Shown here one piece after another: positions 32,573 to 34,197 of a stretch of DNA of 34,197 bases. The DNA is from Armatimonadota bacterium. GTDB lineage: Bacteria > Armatimonadota > Armatimonadia > Armatimonadales > Capsulimonadaceae. Under the pieces are notes generated by a model. The model was not told where the DNA came from. It saw only the letters and a list, made by a program, of their open reading frames with translations, and ran no database searches. The stretch lies in assembly GCA_025354405.1 (NCBI GenBank), contig JANXMY010000070.1, positions 1-34,197 of the forward strand, read 5' to 3'. How positions within the stretch are numbered: position 1 is the first letter of the stretch; each line of letters begins with the position of its first letter. The translations under genes and the position numbers were made by a program.

Positions 32573-32578
32573 TATAAT
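32573..32578 (+). promoter_or_regulatory. -10 box ahead of the polysaccharide deacetylase gene
   Basis: A perfect TATAAT lies 54 nt before the ATG. The upstream pyrimidine-rich stretch has no -35 consensus, so an activator or another sigma factor may help. Confidence 0.45.
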
Positions 32579-32632
32579 AGGAATAGTCACGACGACCGCG
32601 CCCACGAAGGGCCGGGAAAAGGGTAATCTTCC

Positions 32633-33724
32633 ATGCGTGTCGCTCGAACGATTTTGCTGACCGTCTCCACTGCGTCAGTCGCCGTGTCTCTTACCGGCTG
32701 CCATCTACTTCATCGCCGCCCCGTCCAATCCACCGTGAAACCGAAAGTCTCCGCGCCCTTTGCCCGGCCACCAGTGGCAGCACTGGATCTGGCCAAGGTG
32801 CAGCCGAATGAGGCCGGTATGGTTCCTATCCTTGAGTACCATGACCTGGTACTGACCAGCAAAACCAAAGGGTACCAGTATCCGGCTGCCGCCTTTCGAA
32901 AAGATATTCAGTGGCTATACGACCACAACTATCGTCCGATCAGTCTGCATGACTATGTGCTGGGTGAGATCGATTGCCCCGCCGGAATGTCCCCGGTGAT
33001 TCTTACGTTCGACGATGCTTTGAAAGGCCAGTTCCACTACACTCCTGATGGGAAGATAGATCCTAACTGCGCGGTCGGCATTTTGGACGATTTCCATGCG
33101 AAGCATCCTGACTGGCCGCTCAAAGGGTCGTTTTTCGTCCTGACCAACGGCGACCCGCATCTGCCGCCGCCGTTCTATCAGACCGACACGGCGCAGGGCA
33201 AAATGGAATATCTGGTCCGCGAAGGTTTCGAGATTGGAAATCACACGGTGCATCATCAGCTCGGAATGCGGCACTGGCCGGATGCCCGGGTCCAGCAGGA
33301 GCTTGCGCAGGCAGTGACGAATATTCATACGTTCCTGCCGACGTACGTGGTCGACACATTGGCACTTCCGTATGGTGTATTTCCGAAGAACAAAAAACTG
33401 GTTATCGGTGGTTCGAGCGGCGGCGTTACCTACCATAATATCTGTGCTTTAAAAGCCGGAGCGGAGCCGGCTCTGTCTCCGATGAGTGTCCGTTTTAAGC
33501 CGTATTACATCCCTCGTATCATCCCTGGGTCGGGACGAGACACGATTCGCTTCTGGCTGGACTATCTGGAAAAGAACAAGGGCAGTAAGTTCGTCAGTGA
33601 CGGCGATCCAAACACCTATACGCTGAACGCGATACAGAAGAGCCAGCTGAGCTTACCACGCCTTCAAAAAGGGCACTTCCACCTGCGGACCTATAACGGG
33701 ACGCAGGTAATCGACAGCAAGTGA
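32633..33724 (+). CDS. Polysaccharide deacetylase (NodB-type) lipoprotein
   Basis: This 363-residue protein has a type II signal peptide. The lipobox LTGC puts the acylated Cys at residue 23. The NodB-homology region has the general-base/metal Asp pair in PVILTFDDALKG, the metal-binding HxxxH-type motif in GFEIGNHTVHHQLG, and a late LALPYGVFPK corresponding to motif 3. PILEYHDL is typical of the PgaB/peptidoglycan-deacetylase-like branch. It probably removes N- or O-acetyl groups from cell-wall or extracellular polysaccharide at the outer face. AAGGG lies 9 nt before the ATG. About 80 residues after the domain are unassigned. Confidence 0.9.
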   Translation: MRVARTILLTVSTASVAVSLTGCHLLHRRPVQSTVKPKVSAPFARPPVAALDLAKVQPNEAGMVPILEYHDLVLTSKTKGYQYPAAAFRKDIQWLYDHNYRPISLHDYVLGEIDCPAGMSPVILTFDDALKGQFHYTPDGKIDPNCAVGILDDFHAKHPDWPLKGSFFVLTNGDPHLPPPFYQTDTAQGKMEYLVREGFEIGNHTVHHQLGMRHWPDARVQQELAQAVTNIHTFLPTYVVDTLALPYGVFPKNKKLVIGGSSGGVTYHNICALKAGAEPALSPMSVRFKPYYIPRIIPGSGRDTIRFWLDYLEKNKGSKFVSDGDPNTYTLNAIQKSQLSLPRLQKGHFHLRTYNGTQVIDSK

Positions 33725-33740
33725 GTCATACAGAATAGGA

Positions 33741-33760
33741 CGAGTAGTTTTCAACCGCTC
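33741..33760 (-). repeat. Inverse copy of the 20-bp repeat at the fabF stop
   Basis: The reverse complement, GAGCGGTTGAAAACTACTCG, matches 18877-18896 at 19 of 20 positions. It lies just after the deacetylase stop. Confidence 0.55.
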
Positions 33761-33787
33761 GCTATTGAACCAACCAGGAGAGAAGCT

Positions 33788-34197
33788 ATGCGCCATTTTA
33801 AAACTTCCTCGCTTCCCGCAGTGCTGCTCACGGGAGCGCTGCTGGGTGTCAGCCCCGTCTTTGCGCAGACTGCGGCCGTAACGGCTCCTACCGTGACGGC
33901 TCCGACGGCAAGCCCGGCGGTCAGCAGTCCGGCAGCAACGGTGGTAGTCACACCGAACATGGACACCGGCCTGTCGGCCCCGCTCACGATCCCGATGCCG
34001 CCGGGCAGCAAGCTGCGGGTGGAGATGGACGCTCGCAGCGAAGATGTCCTGGGCATGATGAAATCTTTTTTGAAGGGCATCGGGGAAACCACGACCGCAC
34101 TCCCGCCAGGGCAGCCGATCCCACCGCGCAATCCAGTGGCGGACCTGCTGGTGAACGGCAACCTGGCCGAGATACTTAAAGACGTCAACCATGTCCA
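33788..34197 (+). CDS. Secreted hypothetical protein (partial, C-terminus outside window)
   Basis: The frame is open from an ATG at 33788 to the right edge (136 codons and continuing). A signal peptide is clear: basic MRHFKTS, hydrophobic AVLLTGALLGV and cleavage after VFA-Q. A Thr/Pro/Ala/Val-rich low-complexity stretch follows (about 27-55). The next segment, LRVEMDARSEDVLGMMKSF, leads into PVADLLVNGNLAEILKDV, helical and amphipathic. I do not recognise the family from this part. AGGAG lies about 7-9 nt before the ATG. It follows the deacetylase lipoprotein, suggesting another envelope protein. Confidence 0.75.
   Translation, partial: MRHFKTSSLPAVLLTGALLGVSPVFAQTAAVTAPTVTAPTASPAVSSPAATVVVTPNMDTGLSAPLTIPMPPGSKLRVEMDARSEDVLGMMKSFLKGIGETTTALPPGQPIPPRNPVADLLVNGNLAEILKDVNHV

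Noticed and set aside
33653-34192. Minus-strand open frame of 179 codons at the right end
   Set aside because: It is antisense to a plus-strand gene with a good ribosome site and signal peptide. Its translation is Arg/His-rich and lacks any recognisable fold.

Overview
The window is a bacterial chromosome segment with moderately high GC. It is mostly housekeeping genes, with small accessory insertions and a carbohydrate/envelope region at the right end. No single gene fixes the taxonomy. Several features together suggest Armatimonadota (Capsulimonas-like) or a nearby deep lineage: a YidC with a long helical N-terminal domain, a SepIVA-like coiled-coil gene between coaD and a DUF177 gene, a solitary PEP-CTERM protein, an enlarged SecA, and promoters whose -10 box lies almost on the start codon. 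This placement is inference.

Layout. Positions 1-1186 (minus strand) hold a universal stress protein followed by a sugar isomerase cut by the window edge. Positions 1235-2338 encode the Mrp/ApbC iron-sulfur carrier. A 146-bp inverted-repeat element separates it from a GT4 polyprenyl-phosphate sugar-1-phosphate transferase. That gene converges with, and overlaps, a minus-strand pair (FHA-domain protein, then NlpC/P60 peptidase). From 5326 the classical rpmH-rnpA-yidD-yidC-khpB block runs to a terminator. A new strong promoter then precedes recG, coaD, the SepIVA-like gene, DUF177, rpmF, plsX, fabH, fabD, fabG, acpP and fabF. This is the ribosomal-protein/fatty-acid-synthesis cluster, followed by secA with its own promoter.

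Two places interrupt this ordinary order. Between fabH and fabD sit three small, compositionally distinct reading frames (14472-15478): an ADP-ribosyltransferase-like small protein, a small protein resembling EF-Tu domain III, and a second, clearer EF-Tu domain III-like gene broken by two compensating frameshifts. Between fabF and secA are a hairpin-rich spacer, an orphan gene and a 111-codon ORF. This ORF has a hydrophobic N-terminus and ends in Ile-Arg-Ala-Pro-stop directly ahead of secA, so it is a candidate Sec-monitoring leader peptide.

From 28664 back to 23212 a minus-strand run encodes photolyase, a membrane protein, PilT, threonine dehydrogenase and 2-amino-3-ketobutyrate CoA ligase. 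The last two convert threonine to glycine and acetyl-CoA. The 556-bp gap at 28665-29220 holds a MITE-like element with 19-bp perfect terminal inverted repeats and six 16-bp tandem repeats, the second copy of a dispersed double-hairpin repeat, and a 30-bp palindrome. A plus-strand acetyl-xylan-esterase/small acidic protein/ROK-kinase operon follows. Next come a promoter-to-terminator small RNA candidate, a PEP-CTERM protein, a secreted NTF2-like protein, a polysaccharide-deacetylase lipoprotein and a secreted protein cut by the right edge.
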